Assembly (NCBI RefSeq): GCF_910592395.1
Contig: NC_088316.1
Coordinates: 10,170,001-10,234,000 of the forward strand
Length of the DNA: 64,000 nucleotides
From: Lineus longissimus
Taxonomy: Eukaryota; Nemertea; Pilidiophora; Heteronemertea; Lineidae
Reading direction: 5' to 3'
Part shown: piece after piece, positions 10,143 through 20,170 of the stretch
Layout: every line of letters starts with the position of its first letter
Position numbering within the stretch: position 1 is the stretch's first letter
Program-made: the position numbers and the translations under genes
Notes under the pieces: model-generated
What the model was told of the DNA's origin: nothing
The model's database searches: none
The model's input: the letters and a program-made list of their open reading frames with translations, nothing else

Positions 10143-10850
10143 TAATGCAATCCACGATTTCTACGATAATTGTAGCAAAAAGGGCCAAAATCTATCAATT
10201 AAACCCATTAAAGTTGCCTCATTTCCAATACAAAGCCGAATAATCTAGCATGCATTATCATAATACTCTGCACTTACTAGAAAGTGTAAAGTCTGTAAAG
10301 TCTGTACTGTCGGTAAGAAGTAATTCAATGCATGACACTTAATTAATCCATGGGGATCAAAATAATGATGTCCGTGTTTAATAGAGCATAGCTTGTATCG
10401 AGCAGAGCTTTAATCGAGCGCAGCTTGAATGGCTATCACAGGCCCGGTTGGAACATGAGAGAATGAGAGAGAGAGGATATTAACAGATCAGTATGTAGTA
10501 CTGTTTGGACTGTCTTGTGAAGTCAGTACATTCTCGTCATTTCTGTTTGGGTTAGTTAGGAGGGTTAAAGAAAGTTGTTAGGTAAAAAAAGCAAAGATTT
10601 TGTTAACCAAACGAGAAGTTGGTACATTTCATATACATAATTAGACAATTAGATAATGACTTCATGACCTCTACTGATAAAATACAGCCCTATCCAAGCA
10701 CTCCTGAACTAATATGTATGTTTATTCGTACTAAGGGTACAGAAATATTGTGCAAGTGCATGAACATTTTGTGCGGGTGCCAACAAAAGAACATCACCGA
10801 AATCTCGACATAATTTTTAACTTATGGACAAAACAATAAAAGTATTCAGA
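10143..10850. other. No gene seen
   Basis: AT-rich sequence between Gypsy-2 and the LINE-A relic. Contains only a few imperfect 16-bp repeats around 10381-10431 (AGAGCATAGCTTG-like). No coding pattern supported. Confidence 0.35.
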
Positions 10851-11399
10851 CACTTACATTGTACACAAAAAATCTAGAAGTGTTTTGATCTCAGCACACG
10901 ACAAAAAGTTGCTCCCCTGATCCCTTAATTCTAACAGTTCCCTGATTTGAAATCCCACCCTCGTTTGACCTGGCAATTTATAAACATTATGTATCATATG
11001 TCCTACAAGTGGCAAATTGTACCTATTCCAACTATATTTATGGGTAATGAAGGTAAAAGTTTTCCCTATTGGTGAACTGCTACCTGCAACTATTAACTGA
11101 AAACATTTCCGAGTGTACATGTTTTTTGCAACACACATGCCATATACAAATTTCACCATTCTCTTTTCCAATTGATTTTGAATACAGCATCTTGAATAAT
11201 ATCTGATAGTAACTCATTATGAGTACGGTGAGAGAGACACAATACCTGTCTGATGCATTTACGCCATGCGATGTAAAGATCTTCCATATAAGGTTTTGAC
11301 ATATCTAATAGTTGGTAGCCATATAGGGACATACAGAAGGTTTTAAATAGTCTATATCTTGTGCTGTAGTTGCCAAATCTAAACTGAGACATTAAAATG

Positions 11400-11865
11400 T
11401 TCGTGCGTTTATAAAGATCAGTGTTGGTTCTGTCAAAACAACACGCGGTATTTCTGTCAACAGGTCAACTCTGATTCGTTCTCATTTCTCATTTCATTAT
11501 TCAATTCTTAATTTAAGTAAATTCTAGTGCTTTATCCTAACTATGGCTCGCTGTTCATGGACAGAGGTGGAAACCCTCGCGATTCTAACCATTTGGGAGC
11601 GTGAGGACATTCAGGCCCAACTAAATGGGACCTGTAAAGACACGAAAGTATATGCTAAAATAGCAAAAGAATTGACTGAACTTGGTCACCCAAAGACCAA
11701 GGAGTTTAGCCTAACGCGCATAGAGTGGCGCCGCCTGTAGCCGTATCTGTTAACTTACCAATCCTGTAGTCGAACTGCACCACATTCGTTAGTCCGGACT
11801 AAGCTAAGTTCGGACCTGATGCGGATGCGATAGAAACGGATCTAAACCCTGTAGTGGAACCAAGA
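11400..11865. other. Foreign insert or replacement within LINE-A
   Basis: The LINE-A frame ends at HDVRRRRIQL (about 11868) and resumes with the C-terminal region at about 11400. The interval is not LINE sequence and carries a plus-strand SANT-like ORF. I found no clear terminal inverted repeats or TSD, so whether it is a DNA-transposon fragment, a retrocopy or part of a deletion event is open. Confidence 0.5.
11543..11740 (+). CDS. Myb/SANT-like DNA-binding domain protein fragment
   Basis: A 65-codon ORF starts at ATG 11543 (context CTAACTATGGC). It encodes a Myb/SANT-like (trihelix, Myb_DNA-bind_4 type) motif: CSWTEVETLAILTIWERED, IQAQLNGTCKDTKVY and AKIAKELTELGHPKT, ending LTRIEWRRL before TAG. 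Trp at the first helix, the W of IWERE and the hydrophobic spacing fit this fold. Such domains occur in host MSANTD-type genes and in accessory proteins of DNA transposons. Proteins of this type are normally much longer, so this is a first exon, a truncation or a captured fragment. It lies inside the LINE-A relic in opposite orientation. Confidence 0.5.
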   Translation: MARCSWTEVETLAILTIWEREDIQAQLNGTCKDTKVYAKIAKELTELGHPKTKEFSLTRIEWRRL

Positions 11866-13504
11866 CTATAGTTGTATCCGCCTACGTCGTACGTCATGAC
11901 CCAGAAGTATCCCTAAATGAATTTCCTCTTGGGATACTCTGATTGCATTACCTTGAAAAACCACCTCAGGCGGAGGGTCATTACACCCAAATACAAGAAA
12001 TTTGCTTTTCAACGCGTTGAACGAAATCATATACTCAAGCGAGAACTCACTAGCAACCTTCAGCATTTTCCTAGCACCGGTGCTAAAATAATGATATCAT
12101 CTGCGTAGGCAAAGGCGCCCAAGAACATGTTTCCAATATGGCAGCCTACCCCAGATTTACCCAATTTATCTAAAAGTTCGTCAAGATATATACCAAATAA
12201 TACTGGTGATAAGACACCTCCTTGTTTCACACCATTCCTAACTGTGAATTCCACTTATAAAACCTCACCCCATTGTACTTGCATGATCTGATTTGTATAT
12301 AAGTTGGCCAGAAGTCGTGCAATTAAAGGGCACAGGCCTTTCTTCATCAATACCCTGAATAATTTAATAAAATGAACACAATCAAAGGCCCGACTTGCAT
12401 CAAGCATAACACAGTAGACTGCGGTTTTGCAGCTATTATAATATTCTATAACCTCATTCACAACAGTGCTGCATGTAGCAGTTGACATCCCAGCCTTAAA
12501 ACCAAACTGGGAGTCAGATGTAGATAAAACAGAATCGTACTTCTTTAATAGGGTGTTATCAAGAACCTTGCCAATAATGCTGCTCAGAGAAATACCTCTG
12601 TAATTCTCTGATGAACATAAAGACTTCCTGTTATTTTTAGGTATTGGTATTACCTTAGACCTTGTAAAATTAGTAGGACAGTAACCATGTGAGATTATCA
12701 AACTAAGCAGAAACGATATATACGTATAAAGTTTAGGACCACCATTTATAAAATGACAAGTTCTAATGTCTGAAATACTGTCCTTTTTTCCCGCTTTAAG
12801 CTGTTTCACCCCCTAACTAACTTCTTGCACATTAACTCGATGATCATTTTGGCATTGACCAACACAGCAATTTTGTAAAATACTATCATTTAGACTCCTT
12901 TTCAACTCATGCATTTCATCTACTTCATACGGAACTGAGTTGTATAACCTTCTGAATTTATTTGCAAAAACTTGACATATCGCCTCACTCCCCTCAACAC
13001 CGTCCATAGTATTAGGTGTCACACGACCTGTACCTTTTATTTTCTTCACATCTGTCCAGAATTCCTTACTACTCTTACCCCCAGCTGAGTTTGTTAATTT
13101 TTCTGCAGCTACCTTATCTTGATTCTTTTTTACCCGTTTTACCGCTAAATGATATTGTGCCCTAGTGTGGCGACGTATGTCTGCGACGTAACCATTTCTT
13201 GGTCTCCCATTTTCTTTCCATAACTCATGCCAAAACGAAGCCCGTCTCTTTTGCTCACTGACTTCTTCGTCCCAACCTGCTCTACCGCGAAAGGTACTCT
13301 TGTTACTATAAGGTATAGTTTCATCACCTGCCCTTACACATGCCGATATTATATCATCGTGGAATTTTTCTATATCCCCAGTGTGGTTCGTACACGAGTA
13401 ATTATAACACCTAAGTGCCTGAAAAGGAACATTTATTTCGCCTAATTTGGCTGTTAATACTTCCTGATACCTCACAATATCGTCTTGAGCGACACTGTCC
13501 CATA

Positions 13505-14477
13505 TATGGCAAGCCAAAGCGGAATTTATTCAAGACTTTAGAATTACCATTCAAGAAGTTAAATATTAGTTCAAGAAGGAAATATATGTTCAAGACTAAA
13601 ATATGTTCAACCTTGAATCAAATGTTTTCAACCTTGAATAAAATATGTTCAACCTTGAATAAAATATGTTCAACCTTGAATAAAATATGTCCAACCTTGA
13701 ACAAAATATATTCAACCTTGAACAAAATATATTCAAGACTCACGTGACCATATTCAAGACGCACGTGACCACAAAATTGATGACGTAGTTGCTCATGTTT
13801 TGATGCTTTACGGACTTTCCCGAACCCGCGTCCAGACTTTCCCGAACCCATGGTACTTGTGTTGCGTTTCGGAGCTCGAATTGTTCGCACGAAGGTTTTG
13901 ACACATGGTTGTACACGTACCTAGCCGCCTACACCTGACATGTACTGTAATCCTACACATCATGACATGGATGCCGAGTGAATGTCAGAGTCGATACATG
14001 TTTCACAGACATATCAGGCAAATTATAGGTTCAAAATGCGCAATGCCTCTCACCTTTCATACCACTGTATCGGATTCTCGTTGTCTTTTGACATGTTTGA
14101 GTGTTTAGGCTATACAGGCAATCAATCACGTCATGAAACAGAACGCATCAGAAGTACCACAGATTCTACGCTCTACGTCATCAATTTTGTGGTCACGTGC
14201 GTCTTGAATATGGTCACGTGAGTCTTGAATATGGTCACGTGAGTCTTGAATATATTTTGTTCAAGGTTGAATATATTTTGTTCAAGGTTGGACATATTTT
14301 ATTCAAGGTTGAACATATTTTATTCAAGGTTGAACATATTTTATTTAAGGTTGAAAACATTTGATTCAAGGTTGAACATATTTTAGTCTTGAACATATAT
14401 TTCCTTCTTGAACTTATATTCAACTTCTTGAATGGTTATTCTAAAGTCTTGAATAAATTCCGCTTTGGCTTGCCATA
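13505..14477. mobile_element. Foldback element FB1 (973 bp, long subrepeat-built TIRs, 6-bp TSD)
   Basis: The termini are TATGGCAAGCCAAAGCGGAA and its complement. Inverted repeats span 13505-13788 (284 bp) and 14173-14477 (305 bp); the 21-bp difference is one extra GTCACGTGAGTCTTGAATAT-like unit on the right. The arms consist mostly of tandem copies of a 21-bp unit (TTCAACCTTGAATAAAATAT plus G). Direct repeats CCCATA flank it at 13499-13504 and 14478-14483. Removing the element plus one TSD rejoins LINE-A as KTQLWDSVAQDD in frame, which fixes the boundaries exactly. The 385-bp centre has no convincing ORF, so it is non-autonomous. It shares its first ten bases and TSD length with the element at 36867-37873. 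Confidence 0.93.
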
Positions 14478-14885
14478 CCCATAACTGGGTTTTTACCGGC
14501 TTTCTATCATTGGTATCGGACTTTTTACCAGTTTGATTATTTACTTCAACAGCCAGTTGTAAACTAGAGTGGTCAGAGAGGTTGTCTGCTTTGTGCAGGG
14601 CACTATATTTTTTGATTCTATTGAAAACACTAATATAATGCAAGGTACGTACATTTAGGCTGCGGCACCTCTCCCGGGAGTGGTGTTGCAAGGAGTGAAT
14701 AACAATTGGTTGGCTTTTGTTGATATTGATTTTGAGGTCTAGATATTGAAAAGTCTATTAAAAGCGGTTAGAAAAAGACATTGTCTGCTAAAAAAAGACG
14801 TTACGTAATTAAGTGTTAGAGGGAATTTTCTGAAACAAAAGTGATAAAATCTAAAATGGTAGATTGTAAAACCCAGATGTGAAAA

Positions 14886-17800
14886 TTAGAAGTTCCAGAT
14901 CAATTCTTCTGCATCATTGATGGTGCAGAATGCGTCATTCCTGCACCACATATTGTCAAATACCATGATTTCATCCTCTAGTTTGTAATAGAGGTAGTCT
15001 ATGTTGATACGGTATTTTAGAAATGATCTAACGATCTCTAGCGGATCGGTGGCTCCTTCACCAAAGATTTTATGCACAAGTGCCTTGTATGCTGCTGCTT
15101 GGGCGGTGACAAAAATGTAATTGATGTACCTGTTTGCGAGAGAGGTGAGGGGTAATAAAGATATATAGTCCTTTATCGAGAAAGAGTATTCGTTGTTGAC
15201 TTTCAGCACTAAGCTTGCTACGCATTGAGCTAGAGGGGTAAGATGATGACATTGTACAAAGGAATGTAGTAGGTCGTCGTGACTCCCACAAAACAGACAA
15301 TGGGGGTTGTTTACAAAACCTGCGTTATATCTAAACAAACCAGTGGGCATTGCACCATGTAGAAGTCTAAAATGAATAAACGCGTGGTCGTCCTTGATAG
15401 GCTTTGAAAACGTAGAGGTGAAGATGGGAGCAACATCAGACCCGGCCAAAAATTCATCCCACCTGTGACCAGGCCTTCTGAAATACTTCTCCTGATAGGG
15501 ATTCAGACAGAGGACATTATATGCCTGCTTGACTGTTATGGAGGCGAAGGGGAGGTTGTCCCCGTTTAGGGAGACATCATCACCCTTCTCATGAATCCTT
15601 GTAACTGCAACCAGAACATCCCTCAGCTGAGGCCTATCAAAGGAGCTTACATTTGAAGTTGGAAATGCGAGAAAATCTACCCATTTCCTAGGAAGGGACT
15701 CAACTAGGGCCTTCAGCTCCTTTGAAAGGAGTCGTTTGGAGTTGTCAGGTACAGCTCGATGAATTTCATCAATATTCCTGAAGGACAGATCCGACTGGAG
15801 AAGATGTCTAAGTAAAGTTACACCAGCCTTGGCTAAGAGCGAGTTTACTGGAGAGAAGTTGGGGAGAATATCCGGGTTAAAGAAGACTGGTTCGGAGATA
15901 ATTTGTTCGAGGGTTAGAGTGTCAGGTTCACGAATAATGGAGATCTGGGAGATGGTACGAATTGACTCCGAATAGAACCTTGGGAGAGTGCGGATGATCT
16001 CGTTTGGAAAACGAGCAACTAGAAATTCCTGGGTATAGTTGAGGCCTAAAAGGCTCTTGAGGTAGTAGAGAGAGACAGCGTAGCAGGGATGACCCCTTTC
16101 CCCGAAAAGGACGTCTCTGAGGAACCGTAGACGGAAAGCTCTGATTTTGCATTTGACATTGCCAAGCGCAAGGCCACCATCGGAAACTGGTAAAGACAAA
16201 ATTTCCGAAGGTATCCAGTGTTTGTTGTTGGTCCAGAAAAAGTCTAGCATGAGTCGCTGAACATCAGCCACCAATGTAGCCGGGGGTGTAATGACTTAAA
16301 GCTTGTATACAAGTGTCGACAGAGCAAGACTGTTAATAAGCAACACCTTGCCTCTTTCAGACAAGCAGTTAAGGACAGGCGTCCATGCCCCAAATTTCAC
16401 CTTGAGCTTCTCCATGGTGTTATCCCAGTTTTGTTTTTCAAACAACGTTTCGTTGCCGAGAAAGATTCCGAGACTTCTCACGCCTTTGTTGTTCCACAAC
16501 AACCCGAGTGGCCGATCAGGTCTATTCCGCCACGCACCGGACCATAGACCTGTGGATTTTGTATAGTTGACCTTGGACGAACTGGCCCTCTCATAAGTGC
16601 TGATACAGTTTTTTAAAGCCACGAACCCTGGATTGGATGTAATAAAGACATTTAAGTCATCAGCATACGCACTCTGTTTAGTAGGTGGTAAATCCGTATC
16701 TGGAAAAGACAACCCTTGTATATCAGGATTCATCCGAATGTTATTGAGAAGAGGCTCAATTGCAATAGCATAGAGCGACCCCGACAATGGACAACCTTGT
16801 CGAATTTCACGAGTGAATCCAAAAGGAGCACCAAGAGATCGATTGATTTTCAAAATACACTCAGCATCAACGTACAGAAGTTTGATACAGGATATGTAGA
16901 ACTCTCCGAAACCAAGAGTCCGGAGGACACGAAAGAGCCAATCATGATCAATCCGATCAAACGCTTTTTCCTGGTCAATGGAAACAACTGCAAGATCTAG
17001 GTTGTTCTTGTTGTAGTAGAAAAGCGTATCTCGTAGAAGCGATATGTTATTGAGAATTGACCTATTTGGAACCGTATACGACTGGTCAGGGTGAATGACC
17101 TCCGGTAGGCAGTTTTTTAAACGGTTTGATAAGGCCTTTGTGAAGAGTTTATAATCACAACACAGAAGTGATACAGGACGCCAATTTTTTAGGCAACTGA
17201 GGTCCCCTTTCTTAGGCAAAAGTGTAACAACTGAGCGTCTACACGATATAGGTAGCTCGCTTTTTGCGACAGCATAGGTGAAAACATCTAGTAAGTCAGG
17301 ACCTAGTATGCTCCAAAACGTTTTATAAAACTCAAAAGGTAGACCGTCTATACCTGGGGATTTATTACTCGAGCTGGTTGACAAAGCTTCCGTGAGATCA
17401 TCGAGCGTTAAGGGACTATCACAAGAGTTCCTGAGGTCTTCGGATAGTGTTGGTAGATCACGAAGCAAATGATCCTGAACATCGGAATCAGTTGGCTCCT
17501 TTGCGAAGAGATTGGAGTAGAAATCTTTTGCCATATCCCGTATGTCGTTGGGGTCAGTGACCACTTCTCCAGATTCCTTCCTCAGGTTAGAAATTGTCCT
17601 GTTTATGCCCTTCTTCTTTTCAAAGCTAAAGAAATAAGACGTTGACGCGTTAAAATGATGCAAGAACTGGAAACGTGACCGGACACATGCTCCGCGAATT
17701 TTCCTTTCCTTCAAAGTCTGAAGTAGCTGCTTTTTCTCCTCAAGCTCAGCTGTATCGGCCAAGTCAAGTGGTTTGGGAAGCAAGTCCAACCTATGAATCC

Positions 17801-18788
17801 CTTGATTTAGTTTGTTCTCCTCAGCAGCGGCTATTCTGTTCTTCCTTATGGAATGTTGCTTAGAGATCAACCTGAGCCGATTCTTTCCAATCTCCCACCA
17901 AAGAGAGAGAGAGTCATACTGGGTTTTGCAGGCTTGCCAAGATGTCCAAAAATCACGAACTTCCTTGCCATATGCAGTCTCAGAGAGGATATCAGTGTTC
18001 AGACACCAGTGTGGTGAAGGAATTGACGTTTTGTTTGGTAACTGGATAAGAAGTTTTACCGGTGAGTGATCAGACCTGAAAGCTTTCAGGGTCTCCACTT
18101 GAGAAACGTGATTTGCAATGTAGTCTGAAACATAGAAACGATCAAGCCTCGCTGCGGAATTCCTTAGGTTCGTGCGACAGGACCATGTGAATTCAATCTT
18201 ATCTGGATTTTTTGAACGCCAAATGTCAATTAGCTCATGCTTATCGATGACGTCTCTCAAAGCATGACTCGAAGCAACGTTGGTTTCCTTGCCGCTCAGT
18301 CGGTCAAAACTAGGCGTAAGGGTACAGTTATAATCACCACCCACAATGAAAGGATCATCGTTGTCTATGGAAGCGAGATATGTACCAATTGTTTTATAAA
18401 ACGCTATACGATCAGCCCCATTGTTGGGCGCGTAAACATTTAGGAAGTTGAGACCGTGTCCTTTGAAGGTACGGTGGATATGAATGCACCTACTAGCTAC
18501 GGGATAATTGACCGAAACATCATACCCTAGCATCCTGGAAGAGAAGAGAATGGCTACTCCTCTAGCATTTATGGTTCCGTGAGAAAAATGAATAGTGCCA
18601 CCCCAAGCAACGTTCCAAAATGCCTCATCTGCTGAGGAAGCGTGCGTTTCTTGTAAGAAGTAAACATCCGATTTGAGCAATTTTAAGAAGCTAAGGGTTT
18701 CTGCACGTTTTAATGAATCGTGGCAACCATTAACATTAGCCGAAATAACGGACAGAGACATAATCAAGACAACAACCAAACAAGCCAT
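14886..18788 (-). pseudogene. Tx1/L1-like LINE ORF2: endonuclease, reverse transcriptase, C-terminal zinc motif
   Basis: An open minus-strand frame of about 1300 codons is interrupted by a single in-frame TAA at 16296-16298, after STLVYKL. The frame continues unbroken on both sides. Endonuclease: SVISANVNGCHDS, YFLQETH, VGGDYNCTL, AARLDRFYVSD and SDHSPV. Reverse transcriptase: SPGIDGLPFEFYK, LKNWRPVSLLCCDYK, AVVSIDQEKAFDRIDHDW (motif A), IRQGCPLSGSLYAIAIEPLL (motif B), SAYADDLNVF (catalytic). C-terminal part: PHCLFCGSHDD with a following H and C, a zinc-binding motif typical of this group. It nicks target DNA and reverse-transcribes its RNA there. The order and the preceding CCHC ORF1 fit the Tx1 branch of the L1 group. 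One point mutation separates it from an intact ORF2. Confidence 0.9.
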
Positions 18789-18814
18789 TGGAAGATACGT
18801 AGGTAGATAGACAG

Positions 18815-20170
18815 TTAGGATTTATTCAGATGGTCGACAAGTCTTGTTATCTTCCTTTGGTCCCCAAAAGAAAGTTTGTTTGTACTTCTGTAGTTGCGAA
18901 GACTTCTCTGCAGCTTCCCGACATCATTAGTAAACTCTTTAGCCTTTAGCAGGGGCTTTGGAGAACCTTTAACGTATTTTAGAAACTCGATGACCCTCCT
19001 GTTCGAGAAGAGATCTCCTGATTCGTTTGCTTTTATGATGGCAAATGGGTCAGACTGTACATCTGAAGCTTGAGACAGGTTGTCGAATGAGACGGATATC
19101 TGGGACATTGTGTCAAAGGAGCGATCCAGATCCATAGCTGATCCATCCTCCGCATCATCATTCCCAAGCTCCGCAATGGGTTCATCAGGAGGTTGTGCGT
19201 TTGTTGCAGATATAGTTTTTTCAATACGTGGGACCTTGCGCGAGGCCGAGTCACTTTTGTGCGGTGACGTTGATGGGGTAGGCGACAAAGACCTAGCACG
19301 CGACTTTCTAGTTGCTGGCTTGGATGGAAGGCTCGCTTGATGACTGTCGTTCTTTGTCGGAACTGAATCACTCTCAGCAGCATTTCCAGATACGTAAGGG
19401 GCCGTTAGAGAGAAGTTCAAGCCATCGAGAGTGAACGGCAAGCCCGTATCCACAGGAGTATCGACTGAGGGCGTGTCAACTGGTTGATGGGGCTGTGCAT
19501 TGCCAACAAGAGGGTTGAAACTGTCTATTTGAGAGGTTTCCATAGGATCTTGCAGAGAATCCGTATTCAAACCTAGGCGTGGTTGAGTGTCATCTTGAGA
19601 GGAATCTAGATTTTGACGGTCAGTGCTGGCCTTTGGGTCCACAACAACACTCCTGATTGATTTTGAAACATAGTCTCCAACGGACTCCTGCGCTGCAGGT
19701 CCTGCGACAGTGGGAATGGCTGGGGTGCTTGTTTTTGGATCATTTGTCGAAGCCAACAAAGCGGCTTGTGCTTTTCCTGCGACAGGAGGAGCCACAGTAG
19801 TTGAATTTGCTTTTGAACGACAACGACGCGTAGGATGGCCGATTTTCTTACACATATCGCACCGTAGATTGTTATCTGTTGACAAGTAGACCTTGACCAG
19901 GTCAGGACCAGACGGAACCATCAGAGTATACGGCAGCTCTGCCCCGGGATCGAGACTTATCCTAGTTTGTCTACGAAAAGACTTGATGTGACTTAGGCCC
20001 TTTTGCCTGGTACCGAGAGGGATGTAACGGATGTTATTGGTTACTGTTCCGAATTGACGAAGCTGCATTATTATGGCATCGTTGGGCAGAAAGGGTGGTA
20101 CCCCGGAAATAATGAGGTTGGTAGTCGGCTTTCCAACCGGATGAACGTCTAAGAAGTGTCCATTCACAGC
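18815..20170 (-). pseudogene. Tx1/L1-like LINE ORF1 (RNA-binding, CCHC zinc knuckle), 5'-truncated
   Basis: About 450 codons, minus strand, ending 26 bp before ORF2. It begins in an RRM-like region (TNLIISGVPPFLPNDAIIM, RQFGTVTNNIRYIPLG). Next is a CCHC knuckle CDMCKKIGHPTRRCR, then a long Ser/Pro/Asp-rich, probably disordered segment and a basic helical tail (LLKAKEFTNDVGKLQRSL). In this group ORF1 protein coats the element RNA. No ATG precedes the RRM-like part: the frame opens directly at the junction with Gypsy integrase at about 20170. The LINE is therefore 5'-truncated, as expected from incomplete target-primed reverse transcription, and ORF1 lacks its start. Confidence 0.82.

Larger units (their letters stand above)
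10854..14700 (-). pseudogene. LINE-A: non-LTR retrotransposon ORF2 relic (EN end, RT, C-terminal)
   Basis: Minus strand, 5' to 3'. From about 14691 the end of an AP-type endonuclease (DNLSDHSSLQLAVEV, SDH motif). After the foldback insertion, a linker (DSVAQDDIVRYQEVLTAKL onward). RT motifs: KVIPIPKNN and NYRGISLSSI, AVYCVMLDASRAFDCV (motif A), NGVKQGGVLSP (motif B), AFAYADDIIILAP (catalytic YADD). Then a thumb (FNALKSKFLVFG, HLGILLG) and a C-terminal region (TRYRLFKTFCMSLYGYQLL, RKCIRQVLCLSHRTHNELL). In-frame TAG (12810-12812), TAA (12252-12254) and a shift near 12062 break it. About 460 bp of foreign sequence lies at 11400-11865. Endonuclease N-terminus and ORF1 are missing. A second copy of this family is at 61660-64000. 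I place it in the CR1/Jockey broad group. Confidence 0.86.

Noticed and set aside
13600-13740. CRISPR-like regular repeats
   Set aside because: The 21-bp units are contiguous with no unique spacers and reappear inverted at 14230-14400; they are foldback-element arms in an animal genome.
16303-17000. Plus-strand genes opposite the Tx1-like LINE
   Set aside because: These ORFs are shadows of the long minus-strand ORF2 with endonuclease and RT motifs.
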